A stretch of DNA of 40,732 nucleotides from JADJLQ01 sp034439915 (lineage in GTDB: Bacteria; Bacteroidota; Bacteroidia; Chitinophagales; Saprospiraceae): positions 1 through 40,732 of the forward strand of contig JAWXBI010000120.1 in the NCBI GenBank assembly GCA_034439915.1, given 5' to 3'. A program made the position numbers and the translations under genes. The notes beneath the pieces were generated by a model. That model was not told the DNA's origin, made no database searches, and worked only from the letters and a program-made list of their open reading frames with translations. This document shows, one piece after another, positions 34,038 through 40,732 of this stretch. The stretch's first letter is position 1; every line of letters starts with the position of its first letter.

Positions 34038-34068
34038 CAAAAGTAGTCCAATATCTCAAATCCTGCAA
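34038..34068 (-). promoter_or_regulatory. Putative promoter of the rplM-rpsI-rpsB-tsf operon
   Basis: The minus strand reads TACTTTTG at 34038-34045 and TTG at 34066-34068, 20 bases apart, matching the Bacteroidota -33/-7 consensus. The leader to the GTG at 34002 would be about 30 bases. The rest of 34069-34318 is AT-rich and shows no gene; it must also contain the promoter of the divergent GMC gene, for which only weak boxes are visible. Confidence 0.65.
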
Positions 34069-34318
34069 GTAATTTTTGAAAATTTATTTCATAAATAATT
34101 GAAAAACAAGCATTTTTTTGACATATAATCCTATCAACTGGATATAATAAGCTGATTATCACAAAGGATATCCGTCGGCGCAGAATCGTTAACTTTCAGC
34201 TACTTTTCTTATTACTACTAGTTTCAGTTAAATATATATTAATTGATTCTTTCAAATCCTACGTCACAATCAGTTTTTTTCTAATTTTAGCGTTTTGAAA
34301 ATTTAACTCGATTAATTC

Positions 34319-36022
34319 ATGTATTTTAATTCTGATCTTAAAGCGGAGAATACCTATGATGCTATAGTGGTGGGTTCCGGAATTTCTGGGGGTTGGGCCG
34401 CCAAAGAACTCACTGAAAAAGGACTCAAAGTCCTGGTACTGGAACGGGGCAGGATGGTCAAACACGGCGAATATCCTACCGCAGCCCTGGCACCGTGGGA
34501 ACTGCCCAACAGAAACCGGATGACCCAGGAAGAAATTAAAGACTATCCAAAACAAAACCGGACCGGTTATACCATTACTCCGGCCACTAAACATTGGTTT
34601 ATAAAAGATACCGAGAGCCCTTACACGGAAGTCAAACGATTTGACTGGATAAGAGGTTATCACGTTGGTGGGCGTTCGTTAATGTGGGGAAGGCACTCTT
34701 ACCGCCACAGTGATATTGATTTTTCAGCCAATGCTCAGGAAGGCGTCGGCACCGACTGGCCAATCCGTTATAAAGACATTGCTCCCTGGTATGATTATAC
34801 CGAAACTTTTGCGGGGATCAGTGGATTAAAAGAAGGTTTGGAACAATTTCCAGATGGTAAGTTTTTACCCGCGATTGAATTTAATTGTGTGGAAAAAAAA
34901 GTAAGGGAAACCGTCGGTGCAAAATTCCCGGGAAGGGTATTGAGTGCCGGACGGGTGGCCAACCTGACCCAGAATCACAACGGAAGGACAAAATGTCAAT
35001 TCAGAAACTTATGCAGCAGAGGGTGTCCTTATGGTGCATACTTCAGCTCACAATCTTCCACGCTACCCGCAGCAGAAAAAACAGGTAACCTGACTATTCG
35101 CCCCAATTCAATAGTCAATGCTATCCTCTACGATGCCAAGGCGAAAAAAGCCAGTGGGGTAAGGGTATTGGACGCTGAGTCCAAGGAAAGTATGGAGTTT
35201 CACGCTAAGATTATATTTCTGTGTGCGTCGACTGTCAATTCTACCTGGATTTTGATGAACTCGACTTCCGATCAATATCCGGATGGACTGGGATCCTCCA
35301 GTGGTGAACTGGGACATAACCTGATGGATCATCATTTCAGGGCAGGTGCCAGCGGTGAAATACCCGGTTTTGAAGACATGTATTATTTTGGACGGAGACC
35401 CGGAGGCACTTATATGCCCCGGTTCAGAAACATAGGCAAAGACAAACAAAAAGATTTTACCAGGGGATATGGTTACCAGGGTGGGGCTTCGCGCACCGGA
35501 TGGCAGCGCAATGTCAAAGAACTTGGTTTTGGTGAAGACCTCAAAGATAATATTGGCGCCCCCGGTCCCTGGGTTATGGGTTTTGGTGGTTTTGGTGAAA
35601 CCCTACCCTACCACGAGAATAAAATGATGCTCAATAAAGATTTACTGGATAAATGGGGACAATCCACCGTAACCTTTGATTGTGAGTTTAAGGAAAATGA
35701 AATGAATATGCGCAAGGATATGATCACCTCAGCGGCTGAAATGCTGGATGCCAGCGGAGCGAAAAATATCCGACTCAACGATCCTAAAGACAATACGCCG
35801 GGATTAGGTATCCATGAAATGGGCACCGCGCGAATGGGCACCAACCCGAAAAACAGCGTATTGAATGCACACAACCAGGTTTGGGATTGTACCAACATCT
35901 ATGTGACGGACGGGGCTTGTATGACTTCTGCTGCTTGTGTTAATCCATCGCTGACGTATATGGCCTTGACCGCACGCGCGGCAGACCACGCGGTAAAGGA
36001 ATTGAAGAAAATGAATTTATAA
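34319..36022 (+). CDS. GMC-family FAD oxidoreductase (glucoside 3-dehydrogenase / gluconate dehydrogenase type)
   Basis: The 567-residue protein starts with the FAD-binding dinucleotide fold (YDAIVVGSGISGGWAAKEL) and ERG. It ends with the GMC C-terminal signatures HEMGTARMG (active-site His) and NPSLTYMALTARAADH. Between them is a cysteine group Cys226, Cys232 and Cys236 (KCQFRNLCSRGCPYG). In FAD-glucose-dehydrogenase-like enzymes that region binds a [3Fe-4S] cluster; its use here is inference. Enzymes of this group oxidise sugars or glycosides (C1, or C3 to 3-keto sugars) and work with the small Gluconate_2-dh3 subunit, which is the next gene, 24 bases downstream. No cytochrome partner gene is adjacent. 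No twin-arginine signal is seen on this protein; it probably rides out with its small partner. Confidence 0.88.
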   Translation: MYFNSDLKAENTYDAIVVGSGISGGWAAKELTEKGLKVLVLERGRMVKHGEYPTAALAPWELPNRNRMTQEEIKDYPKQNRTGYTITPATKHWFIKDTESPYTEVKRFDWIRGYHVGGRSLMWGRHSYRHSDIDFSANAQEGVGTDWPIRYKDIAPWYDYTETFAGISGLKEGLEQFPDGKFLPAIEFNCVEKKVRETVGAKFPGRVLSAGRVANLTQNHNGRTKCQFRNLCSRGCPYGAYFSSQSSTLPAAEKTGNLTIRPNSIVNAILYDAKAKKASGVRVLDAESKESMEFHAKIIFLCASTVNSTWILMNSTSDQYPDGLGSSSGELGHNLMDHHFRAGASGEIPGFEDMYYFGRRPGGTYMPRFRNIGKDKQKDFTRGYGYQGGASRTGWQRNVKELGFGEDLKDNIGAPGPWVMGFGGFGETLPYHENKMMLNKDLLDKWGQSTVTFDCEFKENEMNMRKDMITSAAEMLDASGAKNIRLNDPKDNTPGLGIHEMGTARMGTNPKNSVLNAHNQVWDCTNIYVTDGACMTSAACVNPSLTYMALTARAADHAVKELKKMNL

Positions 36023-36046
36023 ATCTGTATTCAATATATCGACATC

Positions 36047-36616
36047 ATGGATAGAAGAGAAGCATTGAGATTAAGCACCATCATGCTGGGTGGTTCATTA
36101 TCAGCCGCCACTATAACCGGGGTACTAAATGGTTGTAAGGCCGATCCCGGCCCGGATTGGACGCCGGAATTTATAACCCGGGGGCAGGTTTCGACGTTGA
36201 CGGAGTTGTGTGAGACCATCCTCCCTGCAGGAAAAACACCAGGAGCTAAAGATGCCCAGGTCGAGCGGTTCATTGACTCTATGATGAAAAATGTATTTAA
36301 ACCGGAAGACCAGGCGATTTTTGCCAAAGGACTTAAACAACTGGATACCGATGCCAAAGACAAATACGGCAAATCATTTGGCCAATTAAAACCAGAAGAA
36401 AAAGTGGCCATGGTAAAAACAATGGATGATGAACTCCGTAACCGTACAGAAACACCGGCAAGCAAACCTTTTTACGACCTGGTAAAAGAACTGACCATTA
36501 CCGGTTATTGCACTTCTGAAGTTGGCGCGACGAAGCATTTAAAATACGTAGCGGTACCCGGCGAATACAAGCCCTGTATTCCTTTGTCTGAAGTCGGTGG
36601 GGCATGGGCAATATAA
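36047..36616 (+). CDS. Gluconate 2-dehydrogenase subunit 3 family protein, Tat-type lipoprotein
   Basis: This is the small subunit of GMC-type dehydrogenases, helping export and electron transfer of the large subunit. The 189-residue protein opens MDRREALRLSTIMLGG, with a twin arginine at 3-4. A lipobox LNGC gives lipidated Cys30, so it is probably exported by Tat and anchored as a lipoprotein. The domain (about 40-185) shows LTELCETILPAGKTPGAKDA, VERFIDSMMKNVF, and the end YVAVPGEYKPCIPLSEVG. Tat export of the pair by a hitchhiker mechanism is known for this family. It directly precedes the decayed DUF1080 gene. Confidence 0.88.
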   Translation: MDRREALRLSTIMLGGSLSAATITGVLNGCKADPGPDWTPEFITRGQVSTLTELCETILPAGKTPGAKDAQVERFIDSMMKNVFKPEDQAIFAKGLKQLDTDAKDKYGKSFGQLKPEEKVAMVKTMDDELRNRTETPASKPFYDLVKELTITGYCTSEVGATKHLKYVAVPGEYKPCIPLSEVGGAWAI

Positions 36617-36619
36617 GTG

Positions 36620-37067
36620 TCGAATTAGCCAAGTTTCTGATTGTCCGCTGCATATAGAAAGACATCTCCCAACACGCCCGGAGGTAAAGGCTAGGATTGT
36701 GGCGACCTCGGGGTTTTGCCACAATCCAAATACCAAATGCAGGTCCTGGATAATTATACTGATCCAACTTATGTCAATGCACAGGCTGGCTCCATCTATA
36801 AACAATCCGTCCCATTGGTCAACGCAACTAAACCCCGGAGAATGGCAAACTGATGATATCATTTATATGGCTCCCCGGTTTGATGAAAGCGGCAAATTGA
36901 CCCAAATGGAACTATTATCAGCATTCACAACGGTATCCTGGGTGCAAATCACAATGTTCTCAAAGGTACCACGGAATACATCGGCCATCAAAAGTCGAGG
37001 CTCATGGCATATTGCCTATTCAAAGTCCCCGGTAAGTTTTTGCAATATCTGGATAAGAGCACTTTAA
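36620..37067 (+). pseudogene. Decayed DUF1080 / 3-keto-disaccharide hydrolase gene
   Basis: Reading across frames gives consecutive pieces of one DUF1080 protein. They are SDCPLHIERHLPTRPEVK (36636-36689, frame 0 mod 3), GVLPQSKYQMQVLDNYTDPT and on to SIYKQSVPLVNATK (about 36710-36833, frame 2), then PGEWQTDDIIYMAPRFDESG with KLTQ (about 36831-36905, frame 0). Next are SIHNGILGANHNVLKGTTEY with IGH (about 36920-36989, frame 2), KVEAHG (from 36991, frame 1) and VSFCNIWIRAL with its stop (37032-37067, frame 0). At least five frameshifts and an in-frame TAG at 36692 separate them. The N-terminal part and any signal peptide are missing; the remnant abuts the stop of the upstream gene. PF06439 members include 3-keto-disaccharide hydrolases, which suits the GMC neighbours. 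Several shifts fall in short homopolymers. Confidence 0.85.
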
Positions 37068-37076
37068 GGTATTTGG

Positions 37077-39926
37077 TTAAGCGGCCTGGTGTTTTAGTTT
37101 TTCCCTTCTTTTATAGCTCTGGTATATCCATCCGCTAAAAACAAAGGCCAGGATAGGGGCCAATCCCAACAAGTATGCCGGCATTCTGAGGGGATGCGAA
37201 AACAATGGGCTCAAGTCACCATGACATTGAAATGCAGCCCAATAAGATGGAAAGGCTTCATCGGCCCGGCTTTCAGCCAGGTAATGGATTTGCATATCCC
37301 GTATCGCTTCATCCTTTCGTTTGCCCTTTTTTAAATTTTTATAGATCCGGATGACTTGTTCCTTTGAGATATCATCCCGGATCGGCCATAATGTACTGAT
37401 GACCCCTTTGGCCCCCGATTGAAAAAAGCTCCTGGCCAGTGACATCATTCCTTCCCCGGAGATAATTTTCCCTGTACCGGTTTCACAGGCACTCAGAAAG
37501 ACCAGTTCCATAGGCAGGTTCATCATCCCTATTTCTCCGGCGTACAGGGTATCCTCTTGCATACGGATATAACTTCTGTCCTGAGCTTCTAAATTTGATT
37601 GGGCATGGCTGGCTATATGCAATATTCGTCCATGGCCTGCTTGGTTTTTAAAATTAACCCGATTGGCTTCAGTGCCATAATAATCTGCGGTTTTTCCCAA
37701 CATTCCGGATAGCTGTTTACACTCCTCCAAATTAAATAACAAGTCTTTAAATTCCGGTGCAAAAGCTGTAAATGAAAATTTAAATTCCCTCTTGTTTCTG
37801 TGCGTTTCGCCCATCAATTGATCAATCCAAAGCGCAGCGGAATATTGAATGGAAACCGAATGCCGGTGAACCCAGTAGGGCCATTGTTTGTATTTCAAAT
37901 TTAATGCAGGTTTGTCCAATAATGCCGCAAAAGGAATTTGAGCAAGGGCGAGGTCCGGGACCAGGATGACGCTTCTTTTCAAAGCGGGCTCTACCGGTTG
38001 TAACAAAATCCGATAAAGGTTCCAGGCCGAATTCCGGTATAAGGAATCCCTCCTATTAACCTGGTCCGGCTCATCGGCAGATAAAATACTGTATTGCAGG
38101 TTTTTTAGATCATTTTCGAAGGAAGTCTGAATTATAGGCGACCGCAGCAATTGAACCTGGTTGGCGTTGACGACAAGGATATAGACGTAGTCCATTCCAT
38201 TGAAAAATTCCACCAGACTGGTGTATTGATCCAGGTGGTCCTGAATTTCGGAGATTTCAGGAAAGCCCACCAATTTACCGGGGAAATGGCTAGACAGATA
38301 CTCGTTGAGCTGGATTTGAATTTGTGCAGATTGTTTTTGCAGTTGATCCAGATCGGCACCCTGGTGACTAAATTGTTGTTGGATCATTTTTTGTTCACTC
38401 TTCAGGTGATTATAGGTTTTAAATTCAATTTCACTGAGGCTCTTTTTCAGCGTAAATTCAGAAAGCAGATTGAATGCTTTACCCGCTTCAAAACAAGCAA
38501 ATACGGTATTAAAATCAATTTTTTGCCTCAGCAAGGGATCACTAAACGTTTTTAATGCCAGGTCAAGGAGTGGAGCCAGCTGCTGCACCAGCACCAAACG
38601 GTCATAATCCGAAATTAGATCCTTTCTGATCGCTTTTAAGCCGAGTATAAATTCTTCGATTAACGCTATTTTTTTATTGAGCGATGATGGATATTGACCC
38701 GATTCGTAGGCTTGATTGTGATAAAAAATCCCTTTCTGAACGGTTGCAAATAACTGACTCCTCAGCCCTTCATCCTGCCAGATGTCTTGTTCTGAATATT
38801 CTTTTTTCAAATAATAAAAAGAAGAGTCGATGTATTGTGACATTTGTAAATAAGATGCTTGCTGATTAGCAAGGCCCGCTTTAGCCAGGTACCAGCCGGC
38901 TTTTTGATTGTGGTGATGAAGGCAGGGTTCCAGCTTTTTAATTAAATCCCTGCACGGACCGGTTATCTGATGATTCAGATAAAAATCCATGATGATAAAC
39001 TGTGTTTTGAGGTCTGCAACAGCCAATGGATTTTGATTGAGTCGGTAAATCAAACGCAAGCCCTGATCCCTGCCCAGGTCAGGCTGTTGTAGTAAGGTGG
39101 TCAACAAATCCCGGTTTCTGTTGACCTGGTAGGCCCCTGCTTTTTTAATATTCTTATGTGCATCCAGGTAATATTCCAAAAGAGTTGTTTCTTTGGATTT
39201 AATAGCCATTTTGATCAGATTGATCAAAATCTTTTCCTCACACCCCTGATCGGCTATCCTGCCATTCCGAATAGCCTGGTCCGCAAGACGGGCAAAATGC
39301 AGACCTTCTACAAAGTAAATTTTAGCCTGGGCATAATTTTGTTCTTCCAGTGCGATTAGTCCCAACCGATCATAACATTGATAGAGGCGATGGGGTTTGC
39401 AATCATACCCTCTAATAAAATCCAGCCGGTAGAACTTTGGATACTCTAATACAAACTGGATCGCATGGTGGAGCAGGGAACTCGCTTTTTTATAATCTTT
39501 TTTATTAACACTAAAATCCGAAAAGAGAATGTACCGTCCGTACCCACTGACAATATCAGGGATGGTAACTGCTTTTTTTTTGCTGGTTTGTTCGATATCG
39601 GCTTGCAAGGCATTGGCTGCAGCCTCCAATTGCGGAAACATCTGCAATTCCCGGTAGGCTTCCATCAGGTATATTCTGGCCTGGTCGGAGACGATTCCCA
39701 CATCAGGCCCCCCCAGCCGTTCGGCTTTTCGGATCAGTTCCAAACCAAGTGGAATCGATGTCTGATATTTTGATTCTTCCTGAAGATTGTCCAGCCGTAC
39801 CAGCATTCGTTTGAGATCACCCAAAGAATCCAATAAAGACTGGCCAACAGCGTGATTTAAATCCAGGATGAAAAAGATTACCAAACACAAGACGCCTCTT
39901 TTCAAGCAATCGAATCCGGTAATCAT
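37077..39926 (-). CDS. Exported TPR-CHAT protein with C-terminal membrane anchor
   Basis: The 949-residue protein has a signal-peptide-like N-terminus (about 10-29, LCLVIFFILDLNHAVGQS), then a long helical, TPR-like region (about 35-450) and a helical linker. A CHAT (caspase-like peptidase) domain lies at about 560-905. The catalytic pair is present: His774 in HIASHAQ and Cys814 in LSACETGTG. Other CHAT landmarks are LVPDLALAQIPFAALLD and GAKGVISTLWPIRDD. A membrane helix (about 917-937) followed by KRREK closes the protein. With a cleaved signal and C-in anchor, the whole TPR-CHAT part would face the periplasm. CHAT proteins can be proteases in defence or signalling (for example Craspase), but many in Bacteroidota are uncharacterised. 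It is the last gene of a three-gene unit, 23 bases after the 107-residue gene. Confidence 0.88.
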   Translation of the reverse strand: MITGFDCLKRGVLCLVIFFILDLNHAVGQSLLDSLGDLKRMLVRLDNLQEESKYQTSIPLGLELIRKAERLGGPDVGIVSDQARIYLMEAYRELQMFPQLEAAANALQADIEQTSKKKAVTIPDIVSGYGRYILFSDFSVNKKDYKKASSLLHHAIQFVLEYPKFYRLDFIRGYDCKPHRLYQCYDRLGLIALEEQNYAQAKIYFVEGLHFARLADQAIRNGRIADQGCEEKILINLIKMAIKSKETTLLEYYLDAHKNIKKAGAYQVNRNRDLLTTLLQQPDLGRDQGLRLIYRLNQNPLAVADLKTQFIIMDFYLNHQITGPCRDLIKKLEPCLHHHNQKAGWYLAKAGLANQQASYLQMSQYIDSSFYYLKKEYSEQDIWQDEGLRSQLFATVQKGIFYHNQAYESGQYPSSLNKKIALIEEFILGLKAIRKDLISDYDRLVLVQQLAPLLDLALKTFSDPLLRQKIDFNTVFACFEAGKAFNLLSEFTLKKSLSEIEFKTYNHLKSEQKMIQQQFSHQGADLDQLQKQSAQIQIQLNEYLSSHFPGKLVGFPEISEIQDHLDQYTSLVEFFNGMDYVYILVVNANQVQLLRSPIIQTSFENDLKNLQYSILSADEPDQVNRRDSLYRNSAWNLYRILLQPVEPALKRSVILVPDLALAQIPFAALLDKPALNLKYKQWPYWVHRHSVSIQYSAALWIDQLMGETHRNKREFKFSFTAFAPEFKDLLFNLEECKQLSGMLGKTADYYGTEANRVNFKNQAGHGRILHIASHAQSNLEAQDRSYIRMQEDTLYAGEIGMMNLPMELVFLSACETGTGKIISGEGMMSLARSFFQSGAKGVISTLWPIRDDISKEQVIRIYKNLKKGKRKDEAIRDMQIHYLAESRADEAFPSYWAAFQCHGDLSPLFSHPLRMPAYLLGLAPILAFVFSGWIYQSYKRREKLKHQAA

Positions 39927-39949
39927 TCTTTAAAATTAGGTATCGAATC

Positions 39950-40273
39950 TCATTGCCGCAAATTTAACACGACTTCAAGGGGTTCTGTTCCTTCATCATT
40001 ATTAAGTTGTATGATGATTTTTAAGCCCTTGTATTGTTTCAATCTGGAAATTGAAACTTCGGTGGGTATAAAATAATGTATGAGGTGCGGGGCGGAATCC
40101 GTGGTTGCTTCAACGACAGTCTCGTGACAGTCATATTCAACCAGGACTTCACCTTTTGAACCCACAATGACGATTTTGGAAGCATCGACGCTCACTACCT
40201 CTTTCAACAGGGAAGATGCGTCTACCGAGGACCGGCTAAGTGTACACGGAGGATAAGAAGGACAAGGAGGCAT
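39950..40273 (-). CDS. Small protein with Cys/Pro-rich N-terminus, unknown function
   Basis: The 107-residue product starts MPPCPSYPPCTLSRSS (Cys4 and Cys10 within a Pro-rich start). It continues as a likely all-beta domain with alternating hydrophobic residues (SKIVIVGSKGEVLVEYDC, LKIIIQLNND, LEVVLNLRQ). There is no signal peptide or membrane helix. It lies 7 bases after the 101-residue gene and 23 bases before the CHAT gene, so the three are almost surely co-transcribed. I recognise no family. A role as a partner, substrate or inhibitor of the CHAT protein is only a possibility from context. Confidence 0.65.
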   Translation of the reverse strand: MPPCPSYPPCTLSRSSVDASSLLKEVVSVDASKIVIVGSKGEVLVEYDCHETVVEATTDSAPHLIHYFIPTEVSISRLKQYKGLKIIIQLNNDEGTEPLEVVLNLRQ

Positions 40274-40280
40274 GGCAAAT

Positions 40281-40586
40281 TTATTTATGTGGGTTAAATC
40301 CTAAAATTTTGAGAAAAAACGCCAGGACCCGGCCATACCATCCGGTGTTGTATAGCTGCTTTACAACTCCAAAATGGGCATCAATGGATTCAAGATCATA
40401 TAAAGCATAGCGGTTTATTTCAGACTGGGCCAGAGCTTGCTGCATTTTTTTGCTGTATTCCAGGGCCAAACCAATGGATTTTGTATCCTTCTGATACGCC
40501 TCCACTTTTTGGGCATAGGCCCTGAATTTTAGTTCATCAAAAAGGAAAACTTTCCCATAGTCTAAAGGAAATTTTAGTTCTTTCAT
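40281..40586 (-). CDS. Small helical protein, unknown function, first gene of the CHAT unit
   Basis: The 101-residue product is mainly helical and rich in charged and aromatic residues (FDELKFRAYAQKVEAYQK, YSKKMQQALAQSEINRY). It ends in a hydrophobic amphipathic stretch (GRVLAFFLKILGF), which could bind membrane or a partner helix. No signal peptide or known motif. It is followed after 7 bases by the 107-residue gene. I do not recognise the family. The ATG at 40586 is the natural start; its codon usage and spacing look like a real gene. Confidence 0.6.
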   Translation of the reverse strand: MKELKFPLDYGKVFLFDELKFRAYAQKVEAYQKDTKSIGLALEYSKKMQQALAQSEINRYALYDLESIDAHFGVVKQLYNTGWYGRVLAFFLKILGFNPHK

Positions 40587-40732
40587 AAGTTGGTAGTTTT
40601 AAAAGGTTTGAATAAAGTGTAGTCCCAAATGAATTTCGTTACATGAATTTCACTCTTTTTTTTAACGATCCGATAAAAATAAATTTATGCACACAACAAA
40701 TTGATTTATAATTATTTATATTTGTATATTAG
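40587..40732. other. AT-rich upstream region at the window edge
   Basis: This stretch should carry the promoter of the CHAT unit, but no full TAnnTTTG box was found on the minus strand. On the plus strand TATATTTG at about 40717-40724 fits the -7 consensus and may belong to a gene beyond the window. Confidence 0.3.

Noticed and set aside
36597..37067. A genuine 156-residue gene after the small dehydrogenase subunit
   Set aside because: It is one of the three frames of the decayed DUF1080 gene; conserved family blocks jump between frames, so the open frame is accidental.

Overview
The window reads as chromosomal DNA of a Bacteroidota bacterium, most like the Saprospiraceae/Chitinophagia side of the phylum. 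The reasons are a type IX secretion (T9SS) PorP/SprF protein, a secreted protein with a T9SS C-terminal sorting domain, a sodium-pumping NQR complex, a mevalonate-type isoprenoid pair (class II HMG-CoA reductase plus type 2 IPP isomerase), the rplM-rpsI-rpsB-tsf order, weak Shine-Dalgarno sequences and several TAnnTTTG (-7) promoter boxes. Genus and species cannot be named from the sequence alone. No tRNA, rRNA, CRISPR array, transposase, integrase or phage gene was seen.

Layout. 1-483: end of a membrane protein entering from the left. 583-761: a palindromic, MITE-like element. 964-2271: metY with a good terminator. 2573-4448 (-): a two-domain ice-binding-like (DUF3494) T9SS cargo gene broken by one frameshift. 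4788-4912: five copies of a 17-bp palindromic unit on a 22-bp period. 4927-11262 (-): complete nqrABCDEF operon, whose NqrA carries an unusual N-terminal membrane extension. 11489-15573 (+): GCS2-CBS fusion, metallo-beta-lactamase-fold protein, small exported CxxC protein, DUF2911 protein. 15879-19079 (-): membrane-anchored adenylate cyclase and prolyl-tRNA synthetase. 19281-22349 (+): low-complexity exported protein and FadL-like porin. 22369-27623 (-): SRPBCC/GyrI-like protein, membrane protein, biotinyl-domain protein, AtpI-like and AtpZ-like proteins, bactofilin, PorP/SprF and a beta-barrel-like protein. 27729-28898 (+): AI-2E family permease. 28908-31285 (-): HMG-CoA reductase and IPP isomerase. 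31482-34002 (-): tsf, rpsB, rpsI, rplM. 34319-37067 (+): GMC oxidoreductase, its small Tat-lipoprotein subunit, then a heavily decayed DUF1080 (3-keto-disaccharide hydrolase) gene. 37077-40586 (-): a three-gene unit of two unrecognised small proteins and a large exported TPR-CHAT protein anchored at its C-terminus.

How it fits together. Most of the window is housekeeping: methionine synthesis, respiratory sodium pumping, translation and isoprenoid precursors. The accessory parts are the DUF3494 cargo gene, the broken 3-keto-glycoside locus and the CHAT unit. The points most worth following are the CHAT unit (a caspase-like domain predicted to face the periplasm, with two small partners), the phased palindrome array behind the nqr operon, the tethered NqrA, and the AtpZ/AtpI-like pair found beside a biotinyl protein instead of the F0 genes.
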